A DNA stretch of 64,000 nt from Gaetbulibacter sp. 4G1 (GCF_002741945.1 NZ_MDVN01000024.1:372001-436000); one strand, 5' to 3'. Positions 44,379 to 54,528 are shown, numbered from the stretch's first letter. Notes: generated by a model not told the origin, from the letters alone. Made by a program: numbers and translations.

Positions 44379-45206
44379 TTAATCCTGTATTTTAACTTGG
44401 CTCTCTACAATATCTTTAATTGGTACCACAAGTTTACCTTGTTCTGTTTTTATAGTAACGGTTATACCGTCTAACGATTCTACTTCGCCTTTAATATTAT
44501 TGAATTCAATGTTTTGACCTATTTCATAGGTTTTTCTAGCATAAAATGTTTTTAATAAATCTCCTACCACCTTTTGTGCTCCAAAACCAAAAGCTAAAGC
44601 AAAAGCTAATAGAAAACCTGCCAAAATCATGGTAATATTACTCGTAATTATTTCAGTATTAACGCCAGCTTGATTTAAGGCAGTTATAGAAGTGAATATG
44701 AGTATTATAAAAAATACAATCTGACTTATAATTTTAGCTCCAGATAAATCCATAGATTCAAAAAAGGACTTCAATCCTTTCTTTATTACGTTAGCTAAAA
44801 CTAATCCAATGGTAAATATAACAACAGCTGCAAATAATTGTGGTAAATAACCTAATAGGTTACTAATTTGCTCAGATATCATGGTTAAATTCATAATGTC
44901 TGACACCATGATTATAAGGATAATGTACATAACCCATTTTACAAAATTTGAAACAATCTTAATCGTATCAAAATTTAATTTCTTGCCTTCAACAATCTCA
45001 ATTTCATTTAACTTATCATCTAATTTATTGGCCTTTGCTAGCTTTAATGCCCTTTTAATAATACGAACTATCAATTTGGTAATTAACCAGCCTATAATCA
45101 ATACTATAAATGCTACAACTAAATTAAGAAGCACTTTTGTTATTTCTGGCCACATGACTGTTAAAGACTCCAAGGCCTTATCTTTCCATCCTATTGCTTT
45201 TTCCAT
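44379..45206 (-). CDS. MscS/CmpX-type mechanosensitive channel protein
   Basis: The 275-residue protein has about four hydrophobic segments and the small-channel pore pattern ending in LAFGFGAQKVVGDLLKTFYARKTYEIGQNIEF, followed by a beta domain with VPIKDIVESQ. It likely releases solutes or ions on membrane tension. It is smaller than full-length MscS variants with large N-terminal domains. The upstream 59-residue gene lies 39 bases away on the same strand. Confidence 0.88.
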   Translation of the reverse strand: MEKAIGWKDKALESLTVMWPEITKVLLNLVVAFIVLIIGWLITKLIVRIIKRALKLAKANKLDDKLNEIEIVEGKKLNFDTIKIVSNFVKWVMYIILIIMVSDIMNLTMISEQISNLLGYLPQLFAAVVIFTIGLVLANVIKKGLKSFFESMDLSGAKIISQIVFFIILIFTSITALNQAGVNTEIITSNITMILAGFLLAFALAFGFGAQKVVGDLLKTFYARKTYEIGQNIEFNNIKGEVESLDGITVTIKTEQGKLVVPIKDIVESQVKIQD

Positions 45207-45245
45207 TATCTTAAATTTTGTTAGGGTTATTTTTGTTTAATGTTT

Positions 45246-45425
45246 TTATTTTGTGTCTTTTCTACTCCTCATAACAGTTTCTATCACATCACCTATATTA
45301 TAAGAAAATAGTGCTGCTAACTCCATAATGAGTTTTGCCATAGCAATATCGCTCATAACCTTTGCTTTGAGTTCTTGCGGAACTTCCTTGAGAGGCTGGT
45401 TTATTTGCTTAAACGGATTCTCCAT
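45246..45425 (-). CDS. Small conserved-looking protein coupled to sigma factor
   Basis: A 59-residue frame begins at ATG 45425 and ends with TAA at 45246-45248. Its start overlaps the sigma factor stop by one base (TAATG). The sequence opens MENPFKQINQPLKEVPQELK and has an amphipathic helix with several methionines and alanines. It has no signal peptide or transmembrane helix. Tight coupling to the sigma gene suggests a role in controlling the sigma factor, for instance as an anti-sigma or adaptor, but no known anti-sigma motif is seen. It might also be tied to the downstream channel gene. Confidence 0.7.
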   Translation of the reverse strand: MENPFKQINQPLKEVPQELKAKVMSDIAMAKLIMELAALFSYNIGDVIETVMRSRKDTK

Positions 45426-46000
45426 TATTTAAGGTTGTTAGTATACACATTTTTTAGTTTGTCTTTAGCGCGTTTAAGTCTCATTTTAACCGCACTTTCA
45501 CCTATTCCTAAAACACTTTCAATATCTCTTATAGAAAGAAAATCTTGGTATTTTAGTAATAGAATCATTTTCTCCTCTGGAGAAATTAGCTCTAAAGCTA
45601 CTTTTAATCTATCAACTTTCATATCCAGAAAACTGGTATCATCTTCATCATAATATGAAAGGTTTTCAATGTCTTTATAATCTACTGACTGTTTCTCAAA
45701 CTTCTTAGCCGTATTTCTTGTTACATAATTTACACAATGATTATAAGTGAAAGCATACAACCAAGTTGAAAACTTCGATTTCCCTTTAAAGCTAGCCAAT
45801 TTAACAAAGAGCTTTAAAAATACATCTTGAGTTAAATCTTTAGCTTCATCTGCATCTTTAGCAAACCCAAAACATTTATTATACACTAATGTAGCATACC
45901 TATCATACAGTATTTCGAAAAGTAATGTGTTATTGGTTTTAACAATTACTTTTACCAAATCTTCATCAGGTAACTTATTAATATTTTCTAGGGTTTTCAA
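45425..46000 (-). CDS. ECF-type RNA polymerase sigma factor
   Basis: The 191-residue protein has region 2 (DEAKDLTQDVFLKLFVKLASFKGKSKFSTWLYAFTYNHCVNY) and region 4 (LISPEEKMILLLKYQDFLSIRDIESVLGIGESAVKMRLKRAKDKL) of ECF sigma factors. No classic membrane anti-sigma gene is adjacent; the small gene at 45246 overlaps its stop. It is divergent from the TPR lipoprotein gene. Confidence 0.94.
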   Translation of the reverse strand: MKTLENINKLPDEDLVKVIVKTNNTLLFEILYDRYATLVYNKCFGFAKDADEAKDLTQDVFLKLFVKLASFKGKSKFSTWLYAFTYNHCVNYVTRNTAKKFEKQSVDYKDIENLSYYDEDDTSFLDMKVDRLKVALELISPEEKMILLLKYQDFLSIRDIESVLGIGESAVKMRLKRAKDKLKNVYTNNLK

Positions 46001-46156
46001 ATGTAGCTTATCGCTATTTTAGTTGTTATGATTTAAGACACAGGTAACTTAAATAAGTCACATAATAATTTTAATTCGTTTAAAAATTATTAAAACACTT
46101 TAATCTTTTGTAAATTGTATGACCGTAATTGACTATAAATCAAAATTTTACACAAA

Positions 46157-47884
46157 ATGAAAAAAGGCATATTAATTCTTATCTCCCTAAGTCTATTTTT
46201 ATCTTGTAAAAACAACAAATCCACTGAAGAGAGCATATTAATTTCTAAATCTCCACCATCATCTAAATATACGTGTGTTCCGCAAGTTACAGATAGTGAA
46301 TGGTATAAAAAAGATAATATCGCTCCTCTTTTAGAAGGTTATGATGCGATAAATTACCCAATAACAACAGATAATGTGTTAGTACAACGGTATTTTAATC
46401 AAGGAATGACTTTGGCTTATGGGTTTAATCATGCCGAAGCGGCTCGTTCTTTTTACTATGCAACTAAGCTAGACCCTACTTGCGCTATGGCATTTTGGGG
46501 TTATGCATATGTGCTAGGGCCTAATTATAATGCAGGTATGGAAGATGATAATTATCAAAGAGCCTATCAAGCTATACAAAAGGCTATAGAGTTATCATCA
46601 AACGCTACAAAAAAAGAAAAAGATTTTATTAAAGTAATGGCTTTACGTTATGCTTCAGAACCTCCTGAAGATAGAACTGACTTAGACACACAATATTCTA
46701 ATGCTTTAAAAAAGTTATATGACAAATATCCAGATGATACAGAAATAAGTGCTTTGTATGCAGAGTCCTTAATGAATTTACATCCATGGGATTTGAATGA
46801 AAAAGATGGTACTGAGAAACCTTGGACAGTTGAAATTGTATCGCTTTTAGAAAAATTGATAGCGCAAAACCCAAAACACCCAGGGGCACATCACTTTTAT
46901 ATACATGCTGTTGAAGCCTCAAAAACACCTGAACGTTCTGATGCATCTGCAAAATTATTTGATGAGGGCTTAGTTTCTGGCTCAGGGCATTTATTACACA
47001 TGCCATCTCACACCTATATAAGAACTGGCGAATATCATAAAGGTACCTTATCTAACATTGCTGCAGTAAAAGCCGATAGTACTTATGTAACTACATGCCA
47101 TGCCCAAGGTGCATATCCGTTAGGTTATTACCCACATAACTATCATTTTATGGCAGCTACTGCTACTTTGGAAGGTAATAGTCACTGGGCCATGATTGGC
47201 GCCAATAAAGTGTCAGAACATGTTCATCCAGAAATCATGAAACAACCAGGATGGGGAACTTTACAACATTATTACACAATTCCTTACTATGTTGCTGTTA
47301 AATTTAAAAAATGGGATGATATTTTAAATATGAAATTAGAGACTTACGATTTAAATTACCCAAAAGCCATTAAGCATTATGCTGAAGGTATGGCACATTT
47401 AGGAAAAGGTGATTTAAATAAAGCCAAAGCAGAGCTAGAAGCACTTAAAATATTAACTGAAAACGAAAGCTTAAAAGACGTTACCATTTGGGGTATTAAT
47501 TCTGTTTACGATTTAGTTATTATTGCCTCAAAGGTTTTAGATGCTGAAATTTTGGCATCTGAATCAGTTAAAAATTATAAAGCAAGTATTGTTCTTTTAA
47601 AAGAAGCTGTAGCTATGGAAGACGCATTAAATTATAACGAGCCTCCAGATTGGTTTTTCTCTATTCGCCATCATTTGGGAAAAGTTTTAATATTAAATGG
47701 ACAAAAAAGATTAGCTATCAAAATTTATCAAGAAGATTTAGAGCGTTTACCAAAAAATGGTTGGGCTTACCATGGTTTAAAACAAGCATATTCAGATTTA
47801 GGAGATCTTAAAAACGTATATAAAATTGACGAATTAATAGCAAAGAGTTGGAAACATGCTGATTTTGAAATTGAAATCAATTGA
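46157..47884 (+). CDS. TPR-repeat lipoprotein
   Basis: The 575-residue protein has a lipobox (LFLSC, Cys17) and many helical repeats of tetratricopeptide type (for example FNQGMTLAYGFNHAEAARSFYYATKLDPTC). It is probably attached to the outer membrane as a scaffold. Catalytic motifs are not seen. It has its own promoter region shared with the divergent sigma gene, and a strong hairpin follows its stop. Confidence 0.85.
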   Translation: MKKGILILISLSLFLSCKNNKSTEESILISKSPPSSKYTCVPQVTDSEWYKKDNIAPLLEGYDAINYPITTDNVLVQRYFNQGMTLAYGFNHAEAARSFYYATKLDPTCAMAFWGYAYVLGPNYNAGMEDDNYQRAYQAIQKAIELSSNATKKEKDFIKVMALRYASEPPEDRTDLDTQYSNALKKLYDKYPDDTEISALYAESLMNLHPWDLNEKDGTEKPWTVEIVSLLEKLIAQNPKHPGAHHFYIHAVEASKTPERSDASAKLFDEGLVSGSGHLLHMPSHTYIRTGEYHKGTLSNIAAVKADSTYVTTCHAQGAYPLGYYPHNYHFMAATATLEGNSHWAMIGANKVSEHVHPEIMKQPGWGTLQHYYTIPYYVAVKFKKWDDILNMKLETYDLNYPKAIKHYAEGMAHLGKGDLNKAKAELEALKILTENESLKDVTIWGINSVYDLVIIASKVLDAEILASESVKNYKASIVLLKEAVAMEDALNYNEPPDWFFSIRHHLGKVLILNGQKRLAIKIYQEDLERLPKNGWAYHGLKQAYSDLGDLKNVYKIDELIAKSWKHADFEIEIN

Positions 47885-47954
47885 TACTTTGATTATTTAA
47901 GTACAATGATATTTCCATTCCACATCGATTAAAATTGCTACAAAACTACTATTA

Positions 47955-47985
47955 ACCATCTCAAACTTTAGGTGTTTGAGATGGT
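47955..47985 (+). terminator. Strong hairpin after the TPR gene
   Basis: ACCATCTCAAAC (47955-47966) pairs with GTTTGAGATGGT (47974-47985), a perfect 12-base stem with a seven-base loop. It ends the plus-strand TPR transcript and also lies before the minus-strand DUF4249 stop, so it may serve both. A moderately T-rich tail follows. Confidence 0.75.
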
Positions 47986-48047
47986 CTAATTTACTTGTAA
48001 TTTATTGTTCTATCTCATTAGACATATATACTAAATTACTTTATTTA

Positions 48048-48890
48048 CTATTGAAATGTATAACTCTCTTTTACTACTTGAGTTAATCTAAAATACCCAA
48101 AAGCATAGTTATCTGGGGTTGTAGTATTAATACAGTTTCCTCTTATCTCTGCTGCAACAGAACTGAAAGGATCTCCTCCACTATCATATTGCTCTATTAA
48201 CAATTGCATGTAGTTATGGTATCTTTCGGAAATACCGAATAAAGAGATATCTACCGTATCTCCAGGGTTAAACTCTTCCGTTGGATCATCAGCATCGTCA
48301 TCTTTTTCAAAAAAGTCATCGATTTCATTACCGTTTATAAACTCATCCGATATTTCTTCTAAAAACGGGAACATGTCGCCTACCTCCAAAACCCTAACTA
48401 AATAATAGTTTTCTTCATCAGCAGGATCATCCCAAAATATAGTAACATCTAAAACCTCGTCATCAAATCCTCCTTCTAAAGACTGAGTAATTCTATTAAT
48501 ATCTGAAACCGATTTTAAAGTTTCACTTGCTTGATAATTTTCTCCGTTATAAACAATTTCTAATGTATATGTATCATTAACAACTGGAATAAAACTTGAA
48601 GTTGTATAAGTTCCATTATTCTGATCGGTAAATGTAAATTCTGCACCACTATTAGTATTAGTTACTTTTACTGTTGCTCCTGTTACAATATTATTTGTAG
48701 TTGTATCAAAATACGGTGTAGATGTATGTAGTTTAATTGTTTGGTTGTTACCTACTGTTCCTTTTTCCCAATCTATAGAAGCTTCTACAACTAATCTTGG
48801 TGCTGCAGTCGGTACCGTTACATCAATAACATCTTCGCACGAGGCCAATATTAAGCATGCTATTATTGCTATTTGTTTTATATATTTCAT
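48048..48890 (-). CDS. DUF4249-type lipoprotein partner of the TonB receptor
   Basis: The 280-residue protein has a signal peptide with lipobox LASC (Cys18) and a DUF4249-type beta domain beginning VTVPTAAPRLVVEASIDWE. DUF4249 proteins are usually encoded just after carboxypeptidase-like TonB receptors in Bacteroidota and are thought to sit on the cell surface and assist uptake. Four bases separate it from the receptor gene. The ligand is unknown. Confidence 0.88.
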   Translation of the reverse strand: MKYIKQIAIIACLILASCEDVIDVTVPTAAPRLVVEASIDWEKGTVGNNQTIKLHTSTPYFDTTTNNIVTGATVKVTNTNSGAEFTFTDQNNGTYTTSSFIPVVNDTYTLEIVYNGENYQASETLKSVSDINRITQSLEGGFDDEVLDVTIFWDDPADEENYYLVRVLEVGDMFPFLEEISDEFINGNEIDDFFEKDDDADDPTEEFNPGDTVDISLFGISERYHNYMQLLIEQYDSGGDPFSSVAAEIRGNCINTTTPDNYAFGYFRLTQVVKESYTFQ

Positions 48891-48894
48891 GTTT

Positions 48895-51282
48895 TTAAAA
48901 TTTAAAATTATACGTTACAGAAGGAATCATTCCAAAAATGGCTGTTCTATTTGCTTCATTTTGACCTGTATCATTATTTTGTCTAAAAGAAATAGAAGCT
49001 GCATTTTTTCGATTATACAAATTGTATATTCCAAAAACCCATTCTCCTTTCCAACGTTTATTAAGTTTCCTATTGGGTTTATATGTCGCAGATATATCTA
49101 CTCTGTGGTATGCAGATAAACGGTCATCGTTTCTACCTGAATAACTTGCTATAGATAAATCTTCATATTGATACTGCCCATTTGGGTAAGTTACTGGCCT
49201 TCCTGTCTGATAAACTAAATTAGAGCTAAAACTCCATTTATCATTCAATTTATAAATTCCAGTTAGAGATACATCGTGCGTTCTATCATAGGGTGTATTA
49301 TACCAATTCCCTTTGTTAATCCCTGGTCCTCCAGCTTTACCACCAAAAGTTCTTTGCTCTGATTTTGATACTGTATATGCTAACCAACCAGTAAAGTCTC
49401 CTTTGTTTTTACGTAGTAATACTTCTAATCCGTAAGCTCTAGCCTCACCATTTAATATTTCTGTTTCAATGGTATTGGTTCCTATTAAGTCAGACCCATC
49501 AACGTAATCTATTCTATTATCTACAGTTTTATAATATGTTTCTAATTCTAAAGAATACTCATTGTCTTTAAAATTTTTATAATAGCCCAAGGCATATTGA
49601 TTTGATAGTTGCGGCTTTATATACTTCCCACTAGGTGTCCAAACATCTAATGGTGTTACCGCCGAGGTGTTTGACAATAAGTGTAAATATTGAGAAGACT
49701 TTGTATAACTAGCTTTTACGGACGATGACTCATTTAATTGGTATGAAAGTCCAAGACGTGGCTCAAAATTATCAAAAGTTTCAATGCTTTCTCCTTTTTT
49801 ATAAAATGTTTCTCCGGCCTCAACACCTTCTTCATAAATACCTAATTCGCTATTATAAACAACAGGTTGATTATCTACATAATTCATTATGTTTTGCCCT
49901 CCTAATCTAGAAAATCTACTATATCTTAAACCGTATTGCGCAGTTAGCTTATCAGTAAGTTTATGTTCTGCACTTATATAAAGCCCGCTTTCAAAAGCTC
50001 TTTTTTGCTCAAGCTTTAAGTAATTTATTGAAGAGCTTGGATCTGTTGGTTTAACTTCTCCTGGGTTTAAACGATACAAAATACCACTAACACCAAAATC
50101 TAGTTTTAATTTTTCATTGGCGTAATATCTAAAATCATATTTTAAATTATAATTTTTAATATCTGCAATCCAATCTAGCTTAATAAAATCTAATACAATT
50201 TGATAATCATATTTACTATAAATTAATGATAAATTAGAAAAGAGTTTATCATTAAAAATATGATTCCATCTTAAATTTCCCGTTGCATTACCATATGTAT
50301 TATTTATTACTTTTGACAAGTTAAAGTTATCTCGCCCAAAATATCCAGATAGAAAAACACGGTTATTTTTATTAATTTCATAATTAGTTTTAAGGTTTAA
50401 GTCATAAAAAGAAATTTTATCATCTTTAACATCTTCAATAGCCTTCATAAACAAGTGTGCATATGATGTTCTTCCAGCAATTAAAAAAGACCCTTTATCT
50501 TTAAATACTGGCCCTTCTACTGCCAACCTACTTGAAATAAGCCCTATACCCCCTGTAAGTCCAAAATTTTTGCTGTTCCCATCTTTTTGGCGAACATCTA
50601 AAACGGATGATACTCTTCCTCCAAACTTAGCAGGAATATCCCCTTTATACAGTTTAATATCTTTAATAGCATCTGTATTAAAAACAGAAAAGAAACCAAA
50701 AAAATGCGAAGTGTTATAAATGATAGCTTCATCTAATAACACTAAGTTTTGGTCTGCAGCGCCACCTCTTACATTAAACCCAGCAGTTCCTTCTCCATTA
50801 TTAGTAACTCCAGGCAACATTTGAATAGATTTAATTACATCTATTTCTCCTAGAACCGCTGGCATTTGCTTAATAGTTGATGCGTTTAACTTTGAAACAC
50901 TCATTTGTGGTTTTTTTATACTAACTCTTTCTGGCTCTTCAGCAGTAATTACAACTTCATCCAGTTGAGTTGATACTTCCTTGATTTCAAAATTTAATGT
51001 TTGATTTACGTCTAAAACTATATCTTTTCTAATTTCTTGATACCCCAAATAAGATACTATTACGGTATAATTTCCTTTTGGAGCTGTTAACGAAAAGAAA
51101 CCATACTCATTAGTAACAGAACCATTAGTGGTTCCTTTTAAAAATACGGTGGCTCCTAATAAAGTTTCTCCATTTTTATCGTCTTTAATAGTACCATTTA
51201 TCGTAAAGCTTTCTTGAGCAGAAAGTATGGACGTACATAACATAAATAACAATAATAATTGCTTCATTTTTTGATTGTTCAT
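48895..51282 (-). CDS. TonB-dependent receptor with carboxypeptidase-regulatory domain
   Basis: The 795-residue outer membrane receptor has a signal peptide (to about residue 22). A CarboxypepD_reg-like domain follows (about 24-105, with INGTIKDDKNGETLLGATVFLKGT), then a plug domain (MLPGVTNNGEGTAGFNVRGGAADQNLVLLDEAIIY) and a beta-barrel ending in VTYNFKF with terminal phenylalanine. It belongs to the non-SusC group paired with DUF4249. Alternative start at the methionine five codons later (51267) gives a cleaner signal peptide. The substrate is unknown. Confidence 0.93.
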   Translation of the reverse strand: MNNQKMKQLLLLFMLCTSILSAQESFTINGTIKDDKNGETLLGATVFLKGTTNGSVTNEYGFFSLTAPKGNYTVIVSYLGYQEIRKDIVLDVNQTLNFEIKEVSTQLDEVVITAEEPERVSIKKPQMSVSKLNASTIKQMPAVLGEIDVIKSIQMLPGVTNNGEGTAGFNVRGGAADQNLVLLDEAIIYNTSHFFGFFSVFNTDAIKDIKLYKGDIPAKFGGRVSSVLDVRQKDGNSKNFGLTGGIGLISSRLAVEGPVFKDKGSFLIAGRTSYAHLFMKAIEDVKDDKISFYDLNLKTNYEINKNNRVFLSGYFGRDNFNLSKVINNTYGNATGNLRWNHIFNDKLFSNLSLIYSKYDYQIVLDFIKLDWIADIKNYNLKYDFRYYANEKLKLDFGVSGILYRLNPGEVKPTDPSSSINYLKLEQKRAFESGLYISAEHKLTDKLTAQYGLRYSRFSRLGGQNIMNYVDNQPVVYNSELGIYEEGVEAGETFYKKGESIETFDNFEPRLGLSYQLNESSSVKASYTKSSQYLHLLSNTSAVTPLDVWTPSGKYIKPQLSNQYALGYYKNFKDNEYSLELETYYKTVDNRIDYVDGSDLIGTNTIETEILNGEARAYGLEVLLRKNKGDFTGWLAYTVSKSEQRTFGGKAGGPGINKGNWYNTPYDRTHDVSLTGIYKLNDKWSFSSNLVYQTGRPVTYPNGQYQYEDLSIASYSGRNDDRLSAYHRVDISATYKPNRKLNKRWKGEWVFGIYNLYNRKNAASISFRQNNDTGQNEANRTAIFGMIPSVTYNFKF

Positions 51283-51321
51283 TCTTTGATTTTGATTTAT
51301 AATTGTTTAAAAAATTGATTC

Positions 51322-51468
51322 TTATTTGTTTGCTTCTGCAATACTATAAATATATTCTTGAGGCTTTTTATTTAATTCTCCTTTTTTGAATTTAAACCCT
51401 GTACTCCATCCAAAACCCAAAAACGGGTTTATGGATTGACAAACGCTATTTTGGTTTTTATGTTTCAT
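51322..51468 (-). CDS. Possible 48-residue protein upstream of the TonB receptor
   Basis: ATG at 51468 opens a 48-codon frame that stops at TAA 51322-51324, 39 bases before the receptor start. The product is basic, with a central glycine- and aromatic-rich NPFLGFGWSTGFKFKKG stretch. Codon use looks ordinary. It might be a real small protein or a leader peptide. Nothing else in the 405-base gap between receptor and peptidase was found except the terminator at 51641-51662. Confidence 0.4.
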   Translation of the reverse strand: MKHKNQNSVCQSINPFLGFGWSTGFKFKKGELNKKPQEYIYSIAEANK

Positions 51469-51640
51469 TACTATTTGCTTTTGTTTTAAACATAATACTT
51501 ACTACAAGACAACCCAAAGAAGAATAGGTTGCATATTTCATGTTATTTTTTTAATTAATTTTTTATTTGACTACTGTTAATGTCTTTTTCATAGAGTTTA
51601 ATTCAATACTGCTTCTATATTTTTTCAATAGAAATAAAAA

Positions 51641-51662
51641 AGCCTTGAATTTCTTCAAGGCT
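51641..51662 (-). terminator. Hairpin terminator after the S9 peptidase gene
   Basis: AGCCTTGAA and TTCAAGGCT form a nine-base stem with a four-base loop. T-tracts follow on both strands, so it can act both ways; on the minus strand it ends the peptidase transcript. Confidence 0.85.
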
Positions 51663-51687
51663 TTTTGTTATAAAAACGGTACTTGTT

Positions 51688-53853
51688 TTATTCAGTAATA
51701 CCTTCTAAATCAAACATGAAAGCGTAAGTTAAAGCTAACCTTTTGTAACGTTCAAAACGTCCTGATGCGCCACCATGACCCGTTTCCATATTACAATCCA
51801 TAACCAATAAATTGTCATCGGTTTTTAATTCACGTAATTTAGCAATCCATTTTGCAGGCTCCCAGTATTGTACTTGACTATCCCAATACCCTGTAGTTAT
51901 TAAAATATTTGGGTAGTCTTTGGCTTCCACATTATCGTAAGGAGAATACGATTTCATATAATCATAGTACTCTTTATTCTTGGGATTTCCCCATTCATCA
52001 AATTCAAAAGTAGTTAATGGAATTGTTTCATCTAACATTGTTGAAACCACATCAACAAAAGGAACAGCCGCTATAACGCCATTCCACATGTCTGGTTCCA
52101 TATTTAGTATAGCTCCCATTAATAACCCACCAGCAGAACCTCCATAAGCATATAGATGGTTGTTGTTTGTGAATTTTTCATCAACTAAAAACTTACCAAC
52201 ATCAACAAAATCTGTGAATGTGTTTTTCTTTTTTAACAGCTTTCCATTTTCATACCAATCTCTTCCCATTTCTTGTCCACCACGAATATGAGCAATGGCA
52301 TAAACAAAACCTCTGTCTAATAAGCTTAAACGTGTAGAGCTAAACCTTGGTTCTTGGCTATTTCCATAAGAACCATATGCATAAAGCAATAATGGATTTT
52401 TTCCGTTTTTTTCTACTCCTTTTTTATAAACTATTGACACAGGAATTTTTGTACCATCTGTGGCTATTGCAAATAAACGCTCTGATGTATAATTTTCTAT
52501 TGCAAAAGTACGATCAACTACTTCAGTTTGTTTTAAAAGCAATTGCCTCTTTTCTGCCATATTATACTCATAAGTACTATTTGGAGTGGTTAATGAGCTG
52601 TACCTGTAACGTAAAGTATCAGTGTCAAAATCTAAATTTGATGTAGTAGTGGCGAAATATGCTGGATCATTAAATTCAATATAATAATCGTCACTACCAT
52701 CCCACTTTATAACTCTTATAGTTCTTAATCCTTCTTTTCTTTCTTCAGTAACTAAGTATTTTTTAAACAAATCCATACTTTGAAAATACACGTCTTCTCT
52801 GTGTGATATAACATCAACCCAATTCTCCTTTTCTGTTTTATCTACAGGAGTTTTAACAAGTTTAAAGTTTTTTGCATCTTTATTTGTTCTTATATAAAAA
52901 TGATCTTCAAAATGGTCAATAGTGTACTCTAAGTTTTTCTCTCTAGGTTGAATAACTTTCCATTCTCCGTTTGGTGCATTTGCATCTAAAAATCTGAATT
53001 CTGTTGATAAGGTTTGAAAACTACCTATTACTAGATAAGCGTCAGACTTTGTCTTGCCAACACCACATCTAAACGTATCATCTTTTTCTTCGTAAACCAC
53101 TACATCTTCAGATTGGTTAGTACCAATAATATGCTTTACAATTTTATTTTGTCGCAAGGTTTGTGGATCTTTTGTTGTGTAGAAAACAGTTTTCCCATCG
53201 TTTGCCCAAGTAGCACTACCCCCAGTGTTACTAAGCTTATCGGTTAGCAACTCTCCAGTTTCTAAGTTTTTAAAATACAAGGTGTATTGTCGTCTAGAAA
53301 TAGTATCAATTCCAAAGGCCAGCATTTTATTATCTGGGCTTACAGAACGTCCTCCAAAACCATAATAAGAATAGCCTTTTGCCATTTCTGGGCCATTAAG
53401 CATAATTTCCTCTATAGCTCCTTTTTCTAATTTTTTTCTACAATACAAAGCATAATCTCCTCCTTTTTCAAAGCGTGTATAATACGAATAACCATTATCG
53501 TTTACTGGAACAGATTGATCGTCTTTTTTAATACGCCCTACAATTTCATTATATAATTTGTCTTGCAAACTATCAGTATGAGCCATTGCTTTGCTTAAAT
53601 AATCGTTCTCTGCATTCAAATAGTCTAATACATCTTGTGTTTGCTCATCTGCCGTTTCTGCATTTTTCTGTTCGTCGCTTAAACGCATCCAAAAATAATT
53701 ATCGATTCGAGTATCATCATGAATAGTTAGTTCTTTTGGTATTTTTTTTGCAGATGGTGCTTCCATAGAAGAATATGGTTTTTGGTTTTCTTTTTGTTGG
53801 CATGAAGAAGCCATTAAAATAATAGCAAAAATTGAGTAAATTGAAGCTTTCAT
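51688..53853 (-). CDS. S9 family oligopeptidase B-like peptidase, lipoprotein
   Basis: The protein (721 residues from ATG at 53853) has a lipobox (MASSC) and a prolyl-oligopeptidase architecture: an N-terminal beta-propeller and a C-terminal alpha/beta-hydrolase domain. The catalytic serine is in GGSAGGLLMG and the histidine in METGHGGASGR. The glycine- and aromatic-rich YAYGSYGN segment is typical of oligopeptidase B. The open frame extends 13 codons upstream, but the ATG at 53853 gives the signal peptide. It probably degrades peptides in the envelope. Confidence 0.92.
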   Translation of the reverse strand: MKASIYSIFAIILMASSCQQKENQKPYSSMEAPSAKKIPKELTIHDDTRIDNYFWMRLSDEQKNAETADEQTQDVLDYLNAENDYLSKAMAHTDSLQDKLYNEIVGRIKKDDQSVPVNDNGYSYYTRFEKGGDYALYCRKKLEKGAIEEIMLNGPEMAKGYSYYGFGGRSVSPDNKMLAFGIDTISRRQYTLYFKNLETGELLTDKLSNTGGSATWANDGKTVFYTTKDPQTLRQNKIVKHIIGTNQSEDVVVYEEKDDTFRCGVGKTKSDAYLVIGSFQTLSTEFRFLDANAPNGEWKVIQPREKNLEYTIDHFEDHFYIRTNKDAKNFKLVKTPVDKTEKENWVDVISHREDVYFQSMDLFKKYLVTEERKEGLRTIRVIKWDGSDDYYIEFNDPAYFATTTSNLDFDTDTLRYRYSSLTTPNSTYEYNMAEKRQLLLKQTEVVDRTFAIENYTSERLFAIATDGTKIPVSIVYKKGVEKNGKNPLLLYAYGSYGNSQEPRFSSTRLSLLDRGFVYAIAHIRGGQEMGRDWYENGKLLKKKNTFTDFVDVGKFLVDEKFTNNNHLYAYGGSAGGLLMGAILNMEPDMWNGVIAAVPFVDVVSTMLDETIPLTTFEFDEWGNPKNKEYYDYMKSYSPYDNVEAKDYPNILITTGYWDSQVQYWEPAKWIAKLRELKTDDNLLVMDCNMETGHGGASGRFERYKRLALTYAFMFDLEGITE

Positions 53854-53981
53854 TGAATTATAGTTTGTTTTAGTTAGTGTATAAAGGAACAAAAATAAGT
53901 TTATAAAAATTGGAAGAAATTGAAAATTAACAGTAATACAGATTAAAGAATATTGAATTTTCTAACAATAAAGATTATTTA

Positions 53982-54476
53982 TTAATCGGTATTTAAAATA
54001 ACATCTAATCTATCACAATACTTTTCTTCACTAACACAAAGAATGCCTAAAGTTTCAATCATTAATTCATTTAGTTCTTTATCTTTTGGTTTAATGTTAT
54101 AAGCCAAATTAAATTCAGAATAAGCTCCAAATATATTATTAGAAAGTAATCTGCTTTTTCCTGATTTCATTAAAAAATCAAATGCTTCATTATCCTTTGA
54201 CTCATTTATTGCAGTAATTGAAATAGCTTGATTATTTGAATAAGCAACAAATCTGTTTACCAAAAAGAATGAAAAGATTGCAAATACTAAAATTATAACT
54301 AATGTTAAAAAATTATCCAAATCTTTATTCTCATTTACGATTGGTTTAAGTTTAAATTTTCTTGAATAATTTGGTAGTGGTGAAAATGAGGGTAGGCTTT
54401 CTCTTTTTGAAAATGGTTTCCTAGGACTCTTTTTATAAATCCAACTTTGCATCCCAAAATCCATATAACCAGACAT
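53982..54476 (-). CDS. Small membrane protein, last gene of the ten-gene cluster
   Basis: The 164-residue protein has a cytoplasmic basic N-terminus, one transmembrane segment (about 55-77) and a C-terminal domain with a TPR-like feel (SRLLSNNIFGAYSEFNLAYNIKPKDKELNELMIETLG). It is not recognised. It lies 52 bases after the 89-residue gene. Its place in the cluster is based on strand and spacing only. Confidence 0.7.
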   Translation of the reverse strand: MSGYMDFGMQSWIYKKSPRKPFSKRESLPSFSPLPNYSRKFKLKPIVNENKDLDNFLTLVIILVFAIFSFFLVNRFVAYSNNQAISITAINESKDNEAFDFLMKSGKSRLLSNNIFGAYSEFNLAYNIKPKDKELNELMIETLGILCVSEEKYCDRLDVILNTD

Positions 54477-54528
54477 AATAAGCTTTATTTATAGGTCTAA
54501 ATTTAATATGAATTGTTACATGTTTTTA

